The notes: generated from the sequence alone by a model not told the origin. A DNA stretch of 64,000 bases from Bacteroides ovatus (GCF_001314995.1 NZ_CP012938.1:6324001-6388000); one strand, 5' to 3'. Shown: positions 34,251-42,924, counted from the stretch's first letter. Numbers and translations are program-made.

Positions 34251-34963
34251 AACTATTTATAAGATCTGTGATGTTTTTTCTGTTGCCTTCATTTATTCTT
34301 AATTTTTTCTTTTTTAAAACCTTCAAAAAAAGAATAAAAATAGGGTTCTCAATTGTGCTAGTAAAAGATATATCTTTATTAGATGGTTGTAAGATTGGAC
34401 ATTTTAATTTCATTAAATGTCCTTGCCTTAAAATGTCCGAGAGTGCAATGATCGGAAATTTAAACTTTATTAGAGGTAATTTTAGTTTGGAATTGAGAGA
34501 AGAATCAATGATTTATATGCAAAATAAAATTACTTCTTCAGGTTACTCTTTTCATGATGTTACTTTTGTATTAGGAAAATATGCTTCTATTCAAGTCGCT
34601 CATCTTTTTGATGTTACTGACAATATAAAAATAGGAGATAATACTCTTTTTGCTGGAGTTGGAACTCAAGTTTGGACTCATTCGTTCTATTTGGAAGACT
34701 CAGGAAAGGGGAGACACCGAATTGATGGTAGTGTTTCTATTGGAAATAATGTAAATATCAGTTCAAGATGTATTATATGCTGCGGGGTTAAAATTGCAGA
34801 TTCTATAATTATTGGTGCAAACTCTTGTATATCTAAAGATTTAAAAAGTAAAGGATTGTATGTAAATCAGGAATTACGTTTCATTGAGTTTGATCCAGCA
34901 GAGAAAATGTCTTCTATGATTTGTCAGAAATCTATTGGTAAACTAAATATTTATAAAAAATAA
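34247..34963 (+). CDS. left-handed beta-helix (hexapeptide) acyltransferase
   Basis: 238 aa. After a hydrophobic N-terminus come hexapeptide turns across about 45-215, ending in IGNNVNISSRCIICCGVKIADSIIIGANSCISKDLKSKGLYVNQ, the usual final coil of capsule O-acetyltransferases. WTHSF near residue 143 could hold the catalytic His. Likely O-acetylates the capsule repeat unit from acetyl-CoA; the site is unknown. Translationally coupled to the polymerase gene. Confidence 0.85.
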   Translation: MKLFIRSVMFFLLPSFILNFFFFKTFKKRIKIGFSIVLVKDISLLDGCKIGHFNFIKCPCLKMSESAMIGNLNFIRGNFSLELREESMIYMQNKITSSGYSFHDVTFVLGKYASIQVAHLFDVTDNIKIGDNTLFAGVGTQVWTHSFYLEDSGKGRHRIDGSVSIGNNVNISSRCIICCGVKIADSIIIGANSCISKDLKSKGLYVNQELRFIEFDPAEKMSSMICQKSIGKLNIYKK

Positions 34964-34967
34964 TAGT

Positions 34968-36185
34968 ATGTTAGGCACAGTAGTGATAGTTAACGATTAT
35001 GCTTACGTCAATGGAGGCGCAGGTTGGGTTGCGTTATCAACGGCAAAAGCTTTAAAAAAAAAAGGATATCGAGTTATATTATTTTCTGGAGTAGGTCCTA
35101 TAGATGTCGGGCTTGTAGAACTTGGGATAGAGGTTGTCTGCTTGGGTATATCTGATATTTTACACGAAAAGAATAGACTGTATGCTTTTTGTCAAGGTTT
35201 ATGGAATAAGAAAGCATATAATCTATTTTTAAATTTATTGAGTGCACTAAATAATAAAGAAACGATTATCCATTTTCACTCATGGAGTAAGTCTTTATCT
35301 CCCTCTGTTTTATATGCTACCAATAAGATGGGGTTTCATTCAGTTCTAACACTACATGATTTTTTTCTATATTGTCCTAATGGTGGTTTTTTTAATTATC
35401 AGAAGCAAAAGATTTGTTCTCTTAATCCTTTAAGTTTATCTTGTCTAGTATGTAATTGTGATGCAAGAAGTTATTCGCAAAAAGTTTGGAGGTGTATAAG
35501 GCAGTTCATTCAAAATAGAGTAGTTCGAAAGATGAATAATTTAACATGTATTTCTATATCAGATTTATCTTCTCGAATTTTTAATGAAAGTGATTGGCAT
35601 GAGAAAGTTAGTAATATTCGAATAAATAATCCAATAGAGACAAAATTTACAACTGAATATGTATCAATAGAAAAAAATGAAACATATTTATTTATTGCTC
35701 GTCTTTCCTTAGAAAAAGGATTAGATTTATTTTGTGATGCTATATCTCAGTTAGGATTGAAAGGTTGTGTGTTAGGTGATGGCTATCTACTAGAGAGCTA
35801 TCGACAGAAATATCCTACTATAGAATTTGCGGGTTGGGTATCAGGTGAAGATAAAAAATATTATTATCAAAGTGCTAAGGCTTTTATTTTTACGTCTAGA
35901 TGGTATGAAACTTTTGGCTTGGTTGTTGCAGAAATGAAATCTTATGGTATTCCATGTATTGTCCCAGATAGGTGTGCAGCTAGTGAACAAATAGAGGAAG
36001 GAAAGACTGGTTACATATTTGAGAGTGGAAATTTAGAATCATTGAAAGAGTGTATTTGTAAATATGAGCAAACTGATATAATTAAACTTCAAAATAATAT
36101 TTTAGATATATCTACTTCACAAAAATATTCAATGGAGGAGCATATTAAAGTGTTATTAAATGTTTATGAAGGAATTTTATTGTAA
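34968..36185 (+). CDS. glycosyltransferase, GT4 family
   Basis: 405 aa GT-B enzyme. VNGGAGWVALSTAKAL in the N-terminal domain, a Cys-rich stretch (CSLNPLSLSCLVCNCDARSY, about 145-165) typical of a GT4 subgroup, and in the donor domain TYLFIARLSLEKGLDLF, GCVLGDGYLLESY, FAGWVSGEDKKYYYQSA and SRWYETFGLVVAEMKSYGIPCI. Retaining transferase for the repeat unit, 4 nt after the acyltransferase gene. Confidence 0.9.
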   Translation: MLGTVVIVNDYAYVNGGAGWVALSTAKALKKKGYRVILFSGVGPIDVGLVELGIEVVCLGISDILHEKNRLYAFCQGLWNKKAYNLFLNLLSALNNKETIIHFHSWSKSLSPSVLYATNKMGFHSVLTLHDFFLYCPNGGFFNYQKQKICSLNPLSLSCLVCNCDARSYSQKVWRCIRQFIQNRVVRKMNNLTCISISDLSSRIFNESDWHEKVSNIRINNPIETKFTTEYVSIEKNETYLFIARLSLEKGLDLFCDAISQLGLKGCVLGDGYLLESYRQKYPTIEFAGWVSGEDKKYYYQSAKAFIFTSRWYETFGLVVAEMKSYGIPCIVPDRCAASEQIEEGKTGYIFESGNLESLKECICKYEQTDIIKLQNNILDISTSQKYSMEEHIKVLLNVYEGILL

Positions 36186-36238
36186 GGACTTACAGAATTT
36201 TGTATTTGTAAAATGACCATAACAAAACATATTCTAAA

Positions 36239-37297
36239 ATGAAAATAAGAAGTAAAGCTCCATTACGTTTAGGTTTAGCTGGTGGCGGTTCGGATGTTTC
36301 ACCATATAGTGATATTTATGGAGGGCTGATATTGAATGCAACTATTAATCTCTATGCATATTGTACCATAGAAGAAACGAATGACAACAAAATCGTAATC
36401 AATTCATATGATGTGTGTTGCCATAAAATCTATCCATTAGCAAAATGTTTGGATATTGATGGTGAAGCGAGTCTTGTCAAAGGTGTTTATAATAGAATAA
36501 TGAGAGATTACGGTCTTGATGCGAAGTCTTTCAAAATTACAACCTATAACGATGCGCCGGCAGGTTCGGGTCTTGGCACGTCGTCAACAATGGTCGTATG
36601 TGTGTTGAAGGCATTTGTGGAATGGTTTAGCTTACCTCTTGGGGATTATGAGTTGTCTCGTCTTGCGTATGAAATTGAGCGTAAAGATTTAGGGTTATCT
36701 GGAGGTAGGCAGGATCAGTATGCTGCTGCATTTGGAGGGTTTAACTATATGGAGTTTCTTCAGAATGATCTGGTTATTGTTAACCCTTTGAAAATAAAAC
36801 GGTGGATAATAGATGAACTTGAAGCTTCTATGATTCTTTATTTTACTGGTGCTTCTCGTAGTAGTGCCGCTATAATTGATGAGCAGAAGAAAAATACTTC
36901 GCAAGGTAATAGTGCCGCAATAGAAGCTATGCATAGAATAAAGCAGAGTGCGAGGGATATGAAACTTGCTCTTTTAAAAGGCGATATAGATAGTTTTGCA
37001 GATATACTTCGTGAGGGCTGGGAGAATAAAAAGAAAATGGCATCTCATATAACGAATCCTGTAATCCAAGAAGTAATGGATGTGGCTATGGAAGCTGGTG
37101 CAAAAGCAGGTAAAATATCTGGTGCTGGCGGTGGCGGATTTATAATGTTTATTGTTGAGCCGACTCGTAAGAAAGAGGTTATTGAGGCTCTTAAAAAAAT
37201 GAGTGGCTTTGTTATGCCGTTCCAGTTTAGTGACGGAGGTGCTCACGGCTGGAAAATTTATTCTACAGATAACGTGCATTCGATGAATAATTTATAG
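36239..37297 (+). CDS. hddA: D-glycero-alpha-D-manno-heptose-7-phosphate kinase (GHMP family)
   Basis: 352 aa. Phosphorylates D-glycero-alpha-D-manno-heptose 7-phosphate at C1. GHMP motifs: KAPLRLGLAGGGSDVSPYSD (motif 1 with the heptose-kinase GGSD), the ATP loop DAPAGSGLGTSSTMVV (about 103-118) and motif 3 GKISGAGGGGFIMFIV (about 285-300). First of three genes that together make GDP-D-glycero-alpha-D-manno-heptose, an S-layer and capsule donor sugar, rather than the ADP-L,D-heptose of LPS core. Confidence 0.92.
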   Translation: MKIRSKAPLRLGLAGGGSDVSPYSDIYGGLILNATINLYAYCTIEETNDNKIVINSYDVCCHKIYPLAKCLDIDGEASLVKGVYNRIMRDYGLDAKSFKITTYNDAPAGSGLGTSSTMVVCVLKAFVEWFSLPLGDYELSRLAYEIERKDLGLSGGRQDQYAAAFGGFNYMEFLQNDLVIVNPLKIKRWIIDELEASMILYFTGASRSSAAIIDEQKKNTSQGNSAAIEAMHRIKQSARDMKLALLKGDIDSFADILREGWENKKKMASHITNPVIQEVMDVAMEAGAKAGKISGAGGGGFIMFIVEPTRKKEVIEALKKMSGFVMPFQFSDGGAHGWKIYSTDNVHSMNNL

Positions 37298-37305
37298 TAT
37301 AACCG

Positions 37306-37965
37306 ATGAAAATTTTAGAAACAAGACTATACCAATACATAGACCTTCTTATTTTGAGATACCCTCAATTGATTGTTGCTAAGGATTGTATTGTTGAAGC
37401 GTATCAAATCCTTGAGGAGTCTTATACTAATGATGGAAAACTTTTAGTGGCAGGAAATGGTGGCTCTGCTGCTGATGCGGAACATATCGTTGGGGAATTG
37501 ATGAAGGGCTTTGTTAATCCTAGAAAATTGGAAGCGGAGTATTCGGATGCATTGATTACTGTTAATAAAGAGCTGGGGAGAGTGTTGAGTGAGAATCTAC
37601 AGGGTGCGCTCCCTGCTATTGCTTTAGATGGTCATTTAGCTCTAACTACTGCATATCTGAACGACTGTGAACCTTTACTTTGTTTTGCACAGCAAGTAAA
37701 TGGATATGGAAGGAAAAGTGATGTGTTTCTTGGTATTTCTACTTCCGGGAATAGTAGAAATATACTGTATGCAGCGACTGTTGCAAAAGCTAAAGGGATG
37801 AAAGTAATTGGACTGACGGGTGAGAAAGATAGTAAATTATCAGAGATATCTGATACCTGTATTCAAGTTCCGGAGACAGAAACCTATAAGATACAGGAAT
37901 TACATTTGCCTGTTTATCATTGCCTCTGTCTGATGCTGGAAGATACGTTTTTTGGAAAAGAATAA
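37306..37965 (+). CDS. gmhA: D-sedoheptulose-7-phosphate isomerase
   Basis: 219 aa SIS-domain protein. AGNGGSAADAEHIVGELMKGF (about 49-70) is the GmhA active-site block, ISTSGNSRNILYA the phosphosugar-binding loop, and the C-terminus QELHLPVYHCLCLMLEDTFFG holds the conserved His/Glu segment. Converts sedoheptulose 7-phosphate to D-glycero-D-manno-heptose 7-phosphate, the substrate of the kinase encoded 8 nt upstream. Confidence 0.93.
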   Translation: MKILETRLYQYIDLLILRYPQLIVAKDCIVEAYQILEESYTNDGKLLVAGNGGSAADAEHIVGELMKGFVNPRKLEAEYSDALITVNKELGRVLSENLQGALPAIALDGHLALTTAYLNDCEPLLCFAQQVNGYGRKSDVFLGISTSGNSRNILYAATVAKAKGMKVIGLTGEKDSKLSEISDTCIQVPETETYKIQELHLPVYHCLCLMLEDTFFGKE

Positions 37966-37982
37966 TTTTTAGAATTAAATAT

Positions 37983-39293
37983 ATGAAGGTAGTAATAATG
38001 GCTGGTGGAAAAGGTACCCGTATTGCAACAGTTGCGGCTGATATACCTAAACCCATGATTAAAATATGTGGTAAACCTATCCTTGAACATCAGATAGAGA
38101 ATCTTAAAGTTTGTGGACTCACCGATATTATTCTTGTTATAGGTCACTTGGGAGAAGTTATTCAGGAATATTTTGGAGATGGGGCAAAATGGGGAGTAAA
38201 TATAGAGTATTTTGTAGAAGAACATCCACTGGGGACCGCTGGAGCATTGTTTATGATGCCACAATTGACAGACGATTTCTTATTGCTTTGTGGCGATGTT
38301 ATAATAGATGTGAATTTCAACCGTTTTATTGCATTTCACAAGGCACATAAGGCATGGGCTAGTTTAATATCTCATCCTAACGGGCATCCTTATGATAGTT
38401 CTTTGTTGGTGACAGAGATTATGTCGCCAAAGGAGGTGGGAGGTATGCCGGAAGATACTCATAAAGTAATCCGCTGGATGAATAAAGAGGATGAGAGATT
38501 ATACTATAAGAACAGAGTGAATGCTGGAGTCGAAATTGTTTCTCCTGAACTTCTAAAAGAAACAATGAAGAATTTTACTCCTCGTCACCCTGAGAATCCC
38601 AACAAGATAGATTTAGATCGTGATGTGCTGAAACCTAATATCAAAAGTGGTAGAATATATGCTTATGATACCCCTGAATATGTTAAAGATATGGGTACTC
38701 CTGATCGTTTTCATGAGGCTGAAACTGATATGTTGAAAGGGTTGGTATATGCAAGAAATCTCAAAAATAAGCAGAAAGCTATATTTCTTGATAGAGATGG
38801 AACGATAAATAAATTGGCAGGGTTTGTTACCAATCCGGAGCAGTTTGAACTGATACAGGATGTGACGGATGCAATTAAATTAATAAATAAATCAGGCTAT
38901 CTGGCTATTGTTGTAACTAATCAGCCTGTGATTGCTCGTGGTGATTGTACTTTTGAAGAATTGCAGACTATTCATGACAAAATGGAAACGGAACTTGGGA
39001 AAAAGGGGGCTTTTGTTGATGCAATATATGTATGTCCTCATCACACGGACAAGGGGTTTGAAGGTGAACGACCTGAATATAAGTGTGACTGTAATTGTAG
39101 GAAACCGAAGCCGGGACTATTTTTACAGGCAGCTAAAGACTTTAATATAAATTTGTCACAATCCTATATGATAGGTGATAGTGATAGTGATATAGAAGCC
39201 GGTCAGAATGCCGGGGTACAGAAATCATTAAAAATAGGGACTAGTGAAGGAAAAACGTTATTGGATCTCGTAAATCTCGTCTTGTCATATTAA
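37983..39293 (+). CDS. heptose-1-phosphate guanylyltransferase fused to heptose-1,7-bisphosphate phosphatase
   Basis: About 436 aa, start at the ATG at 37983 (MKVVIMAGGKGTRIA), not at an in-frame codon at 37920 inside gmhA. Residues 1-235 are a nucleotidyltransferase (MAGGKGTRI, PKPMIKICGKPILEHQI, LLCGDVIIDVNF), the HddC role. Residues 257-436 are a HAD phosphatase of GmhB type (KAIFLDRDGTINKL, VVTNQPVIARGD, zinc-type Cys/His loop CPHHTDKGFEGE to CDCNC, YMIGDSDSDIEAG). With hddA and gmhA this completes the pathway in three genes. Specificity for GTP over other NTPs is inferred from the pathway. Confidence 0.9.
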   Translation: MKVVIMAGGKGTRIATVAADIPKPMIKICGKPILEHQIENLKVCGLTDIILVIGHLGEVIQEYFGDGAKWGVNIEYFVEEHPLGTAGALFMMPQLTDDFLLLCGDVIIDVNFNRFIAFHKAHKAWASLISHPNGHPYDSSLLVTEIMSPKEVGGMPEDTHKVIRWMNKEDERLYYKNRVNAGVEIVSPELLKETMKNFTPRHPENPNKIDLDRDVLKPNIKSGRIYAYDTPEYVKDMGTPDRFHEAETDMLKGLVYARNLKNKQKAIFLDRDGTINKLAGFVTNPEQFELIQDVTDAIKLINKSGYLAIVVTNQPVIARGDCTFEELQTIHDKMETELGKKGAFVDAIYVCPHHTDKGFEGERPEYKCDCNCRKPKPGLFLQAAKDFNINLSQSYMIGDSDSDIEAGQNAGVQKSLKIGTSEGKTLLDLVNLVLSY

Positions 39294-39303
39294 AGTTTTC
39301 TTA

Positions 39304-40428
39304 ATGAAGAAAAGAGTTCTACAAATATCAAATTACTATACACCGCATATAGGTGGTATAGAACAAACATGCCAGTACTTATCTGAAGGTTTGAAAGATG
39401 AATATGAAGTAAAAGTTATTTGTTTCAGTGAGGATAAAGAAACAAAAGTTCAAGAAACCAATGGGATTCAAATAATAAAACCGGGAGTTTTTCTTAGTGT
39501 AGCTAGGCAAGATTTGTCTTTTTCATATTGGGGCCATTTATATAAGGTTATTAAAACGTGGAAGCCGGATGTGATTCATTTTCATTATCCTAATCCTTTT
39601 GTAACAGCACTTCTTCTTCCCATTATACCAAGAACCACGAAATTATATGTACAATGGCATCTTGATATAACAAAGCAAAAGAAGATATATCCTTTTATTA
39701 AGCCTTTTGAAACAATATTGCTAAAAAGAGCGGATCTGATTGCACCTACATCACCTAATTATCGCGATTCGTCCAAAACTTTATTCCCATTTAGAAATAA
39801 AACAACTATTCTTCCAAGTGCTATAGATATTCAAAAGTTAAATGTAAATACTGGAGATATAGAAATCATACAAAGAATAAAAGATAAAGCGAAAGGGCGA
39901 AAAATTGTTTTCTTTATTGGCAGGCATGTTCTTCATAAAGGAATTCAGGATTTGATTGAGGCTGAACAGCTGATAAAGAATGATTGCTATATTTTTATAG
40001 GAGGAGTGGGACCAATAACTGATGAAATGAAAGCTATTTGTAAATCAAATAGGGTTGAATTTGTGGGTAGACTATCCGATCAGGAGAAGAAATGTTATTA
40101 TCATGCAGCTGACATTTTTGCATTTCCTTCTTATACAAAAGCAGAAGGTTTTGGCTTGACATTAGCAGAAGCAATGTATTGTAATGCTGTTCCTGTAACA
40201 TATACGATAGAAGGCTCGGGAGTTAATTGGGTATCACTTCATGAAGTTACGGGTTTAGAGGTCCCCAATAGGAATGTTGCAGAATATGCTAAGGCGATAG
40301 ATGAATTGTTGTCAGATGATAAAAAAAGAAATGATTTCGCGGAGACGGCTCATCAACGGATTGTCGAAAATTTCACCATTGAGAAAGAAATCTTGAATTT
40401 AAAAAAACAATATAAGGAATTACTATGA
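39304..40428 (+). CDS. glycosyltransferase, GT4 family
   Basis: 374 aa GT-B enzyme. N-terminal loop NYYTPHIGGIEQTCQYLSEGL; VIHFHYPNPF; donor domain KIVFFIGRHVLHKGIQDL, CYIFIGGVGPITDEM, VEFVGRLSDQEKKCYYHAADIF and the motif KAEGFGLTLAEAMYCNAVPV. Position directly after the heptose-donor genes suggests it may be the heptosyltransferase of the repeat unit (inference). Its final 4 nt overlap the epimerase gene. Confidence 0.9.
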   Translation: MKKRVLQISNYYTPHIGGIEQTCQYLSEGLKDEYEVKVICFSEDKETKVQETNGIQIIKPGVFLSVARQDLSFSYWGHLYKVIKTWKPDVIHFHYPNPFVTALLLPIIPRTTKLYVQWHLDITKQKKIYPFIKPFETILLKRADLIAPTSPNYRDSSKTLFPFRNKTTILPSAIDIQKLNVNTGDIEIIQRIKDKAKGRKIVFFIGRHVLHKGIQDLIEAEQLIKNDCYIFIGGVGPITDEMKAICKSNRVEFVGRLSDQEKKCYYHAADIFAFPSYTKAEGFGLTLAEAMYCNAVPVTYTIEGSGVNWVSLHEVTGLEVPNRNVAEYAKAIDELLSDDKKRNDFAETAHQRIVENFTIEKEILNLKKQYKELL

Positions 40429-41444
40429 ATTATATAATAATAGGTGGCACGGGGTTTATTGGTACACATCTTACAATTTTAATAAAACAACAGTATCCTG
40501 ATGCTCAAGTATACAATCTTGATATTGTGAAGCCCGGTACTCCATTACTTACCGTAAAAAACTATGTGAGTCCACTGAAAGAAGAGCAGGTATTGCAGTC
40601 TGTATTTGTAGAGTGTGATGTCCGCAAGTCTATAGAACACCTTACTTTTACTCCCACTTCCGAAGACGTCATCTTTAACTTTGCAGCCGTTCATCGTACT
40701 CCGGGGCATCCGGATCAGGCTTATTTTGAGACGAATATTCGTGGTGCAGAGAATGTATGCGCTTTTGCAGAGAAGTTCGGAATAAAGAAAATAGTTTTTA
40801 CCAGTTCCATAGCTCCTTATGGTGCAGCAGAAGATTTGAAAACAGAAGATACGCTTCCCACACCGAACACGCCTTATGGAATTTCTAAGTTAGTGGCTGA
40901 AAAAATACATACGATTTGGCAGGCAAAAAGGTCGAACGAACGACAACTTACTATTGTTCGTCCGGGTGTGGTATTCGGTAAAGGGGAAAATGGTAACTTT
41001 ACCCGTTTGTATTGGGGGATCCGTGGTGGTAAGTTCTTCTATCCGGGTCGTAAAGATACGATTAAAGCTTGCATTTATGTGAAAGAATTGGTTCGCTTTA
41101 TGCTTTACCGGTTGGAGAATCATAGCGAAGGAGTAGAGTTATATAACTGTACATTTGAACCGGCTTTTACTATCGAGCAAATAGTAGAAACGATGAAAAA
41201 GGCTACGGGATTACAACGTACCATTGTCAAGGTGCCGGGAAGTCTTCTAATGACAGTTGCAAGTATTGTCGGTCCGTTAGGGGGAAAGGCACTAGGTATT
41301 TGTCCGGCTCGTGTGAAGAAGTTAATGATCTCTACTAATATATGTGGAAAGAAACTGGCTGATTCGGGGTATAAGTTTCATTATACATTTGAAGAAGCTA
41401 TTAAGGATTGGTATAGAGATAATGATGGTCAGTGTTTGAGATGA
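40425..41444 (+). CDS. NAD-dependent sugar epimerase/dehydratase (extended SDR)
   Basis: 339 aa. Rossmann start YIIIGGTGFIGTHL, DIVK after beta-2, NFAAVHRTPGHPD, catalytic SSIAPYG (Ser) and YGISK (Tyr/Lys), VRPGVVFGKGENGNFTRL. Acts on a nucleotide-linked sugar, probably for this capsule; the reaction (epimerisation, dehydration or reduction) cannot be told. It ends the polysaccharide operon: codon usage and G+C are again closer to the chromosome average here than in the AT-rich middle. Confidence 0.88.
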   Translation: MNYIIIGGTGFIGTHLTILIKQQYPDAQVYNLDIVKPGTPLLTVKNYVSPLKEEQVLQSVFVECDVRKSIEHLTFTPTSEDVIFNFAAVHRTPGHPDQAYFETNIRGAENVCAFAEKFGIKKIVFTSSIAPYGAAEDLKTEDTLPTPNTPYGISKLVAEKIHTIWQAKRSNERQLTIVRPGVVFGKGENGNFTRLYWGIRGGKFFYPGRKDTIKACIYVKELVRFMLYRLENHSEGVELYNCTFEPAFTIEQIVETMKKATGLQRTIVKVPGSLLMTVASIVGPLGGKALGICPARVKKLMISTNICGKKLADSGYKFHYTFEEAIKDWYRDNDGQCLR

Positions 41445-41458
41445 TTTTTCTTAAACAA

Positions 41459-41535
41459 TTTGGGTATATATAATAAATGTTGAAAATGTTGAGATGTAAT
41501 AAACACGTGAGTGTTTCGTATGTGAGATGAAGAAA
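41459..41535 (+). other. conserved 5' flank of RNA copy 1, with GTGA-tetraloop hairpin
   Basis: The stretch TATAATAAATGTTGAAAATG after the epimerase gene is shared with the sequence in front of the second structured element (42888-42924). Copy 1 has about 40 extra nt here, containing AAACAC-GTGA-GTGTTT (41501-41516), a 6-bp hairpin closed by a GNRA-type tetraloop. Confidence 0.55.
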
Positions 41536-41694
41536 AATGTAGGTCCCTAGCTTCATGCTGTTTACAGCATGAAGCTCCTACATTGTGGATTAGAAATAGC
41601 GCGACGGCGCATTTCTAATCTACGCCCTGACATCGGAGGTTAAAGCCGATGTGAATTTCCCACTATATCAACTGTCTGTGAAGATCGTTGATAT
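41536..41694 (+). ncRNA. candidate structured RNA, copy 1 (four hairpins)
   Basis: Four hairpins in series. A: 41536-41543 with 41577-41584, then after a bulge (TCCCT) 41549-41560 with 41565-41576. B: 41585-41597 with 41611-41623, A bulge, 41599-41602 with 41607-41610. C: 41630-41636 with 41646-41652. D: 41665-41672 with 41687-41694, enclosing the 14-nt loop TGTCTGTGAAGATC. A second, diverged copy at 42925-43086 keeps every stem while changing its sequence. The single wobble pair is G-U only if the plus strand is transcribed. I recognise no known RNA family. No promoter is evident; the element begins about 90 nt after the capsule operon stop. Confidence 0.75.
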
Positions 41695-41744
41695 TTCCTG
41701 ATTTTACGTATAGTGATGTATTTAGATACACAAATATAAAGAAA

Positions 41745-41823
41745 AAACATTGGGAGATTTGTATCGAAATATCCCAATGTTTGATTTCAATTATTGAGAT
41801 GTTTTTTTCAAATCTCCCGATGT
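41745..41823 (+). repeat. overlapping inverted repeats that can form alternative hairpins
   Basis: AAACATTGGG (41745-41754) pairs with CCCAATGTTT (41773-41782), extended inward by ATTT/AAAT. The same left arm, ACATTGGGAGATTT (41747-41760), can pair instead with AAATCTCCCGATGT (41810-41823). The two folds exclude each other. Lies directly downstream of RNA copy 1; could be a terminator pair or transposon debris. Confidence 0.6.
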
Positions 41824-41836
41824 TTTTCCAGTTCTC

Positions 41837-42284
41837 CAAAAGGACAAAAGGACAAAAAGGACATATATGACTGTTATTATTCATCTTAGTATAAGAATCA
41901 TGAGGTATATTGCTGATTTTTATTATGTTAAGTGATTTTGTAGACGTGTAACCTTACGAATATTGAAATCGTGTATTGCGCCAACCTGAATCGTTTTGTC
42001 TGTCATGAAATGATTGGGCAACTCTTGAACGAAATTACCTATATTGTCAGGATTATTTAGTGAAAGGGCTGTGCTTGGAAAGAAGAGCGACATCTTGTTC
42101 GCGTTTGCTTCCGTCTTCAGTAACACAATCATTCGACAATAAGGTAAGATTATTGTACGAATTTCGGGGAAATAAAGGAGCTCCTTTCTGGAATTCCTCT
42201 CCCAACTAATAGGCTTCGTCGTTGGCATTGGAATTTTTATAGTACCATAGGGGATTTTTGTCCTTATGTCCTTTTGGCCTTTTG
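41837..42284. repeat. 448-bp unit bounded by ~27-bp imperfect inverted repeats of GGACAAAA type
   Basis: CAAAAGGACAAAAGGACAAA (from 41837) faces, at 42254-42284, a complement reading CAAAAGGCCAAAAGGACATA. The arms match at about 24 of 27 positions. The interior holds one open minus-strand frame (41923-42228). It could be a small mobile-element remnant or merely a low-complexity coincidence of the GGACAAAA motif; no target duplication is evident. Confidence 0.45.
41923..42228 (-). CDS. doubtful hypothetical ORF inside the inverted-repeat unit
   Basis: 101 residues beginning MPTTKPISWERNSRKELLYF. No family recognised. Composition is protein-like (balanced charges, an amphipathic middle), but there is no promoter or convincing ribosome-binding site. 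It may be a degraded gene fragment. Listed because it is the only sizeable frame in a 1.1-kb gap between the capsule operon and the next gene. Confidence 0.3.
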   Translation of the reverse strand: MPTTKPISWERNSRKELLYFPEIRTIILPYCRMIVLLKTEANANKMSLFFPSTALSLNNPDNIGNFVQELPNHFMTDKTIQVGAIHDFNIRKVTRLQNHLT

Positions 42285-42549
42285 AAAGGAGGGCACGTTG
42301 GTGGGGGAAAAAAGAGGTGTATGAGATTTATAACTTGCTTGTATCCAGACGATAAACTCTTGTTGTTTTTTTAGGGACGAAAATTTATATGCTCGAAAAA
42401 ATGCAGGAAGCTCACGCAATATGCTTTTTTGCGAATAGTGTCAGTGACAGTTGATTTTAGCAGTGAATCGCTGATTGTTTCCCTATGTGGACAATGTTTG
42501 ATAAAGTAATAAAAACTGAAATATTATAAATTATTAATCATAGAATGAC

Positions 42550-42906
42550 ATGGCAAAAGAAAAACAGAAACCATACGAGTTTTTAAGCAATTTGGTATTG
42601 GCTTTAATGGGAACGGATCGTATTTTCAGTAACAGTTTCTTTTCCAGCGAATTTGCTATCTCTCCCAGTACACTGAGTGAGATAAGACGGGGAGAGGATA
42701 TGTGCATTTATCAGTATGTACGGGTGATACGGTGTATGATGAAGTATCTTCATTTAATTGTTCGGATGGATATGTTATTGAAGGAATTAAGAGCCGTATT
42801 AGCTTCTAATTGTGATTTGGTGGTTGCTACGATTCCGCACCGTTTTCACGGAACTTACCAACCGAAAGAGTGGGTGGTAGTAATGCATTGGGATGGTATA
42901 AGATAA
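42550..42906 (+). CDS. small helix-turn-helix-like hypothetical protein
   Basis: 118 aa, unrecognised family. Residues 28-62 (SNSFFSSEFAISPSTLSEIRRGEDMCIYQYVRVIRCMMKYL) look like an XRE-type helix-turn-helix with the recognition helix SPSTLSEIRRG. The C-terminal part is hydrophobic/helical and ends VVVMHWDGIR. The ATG at 42550 is preceded by an AT-rich leader. The last codons fall inside the sequence conserved before the second structured element, which starts 18 nt after the stop. A DNA-binding role is inference. Confidence 0.6.
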   Translation: MAKEKQKPYEFLSNLVLALMGTDRIFSNSFFSSEFAISPSTLSEIRRGEDMCIYQYVRVIRCMMKYLHLIVRMDMLLKELRAVLASNCDLVVATIPHRFHGTYQPKEWVVVMHWDGIR

Positions 42907-42924
42907 ATGTTGAAATGAAGAAAT

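Noticed and set aside
41688..41870. 60-codon plus-strand ORF
   Set aside because: It runs through the alternative hairpins and the GGACAAAA repeats; best explained as non-coding.
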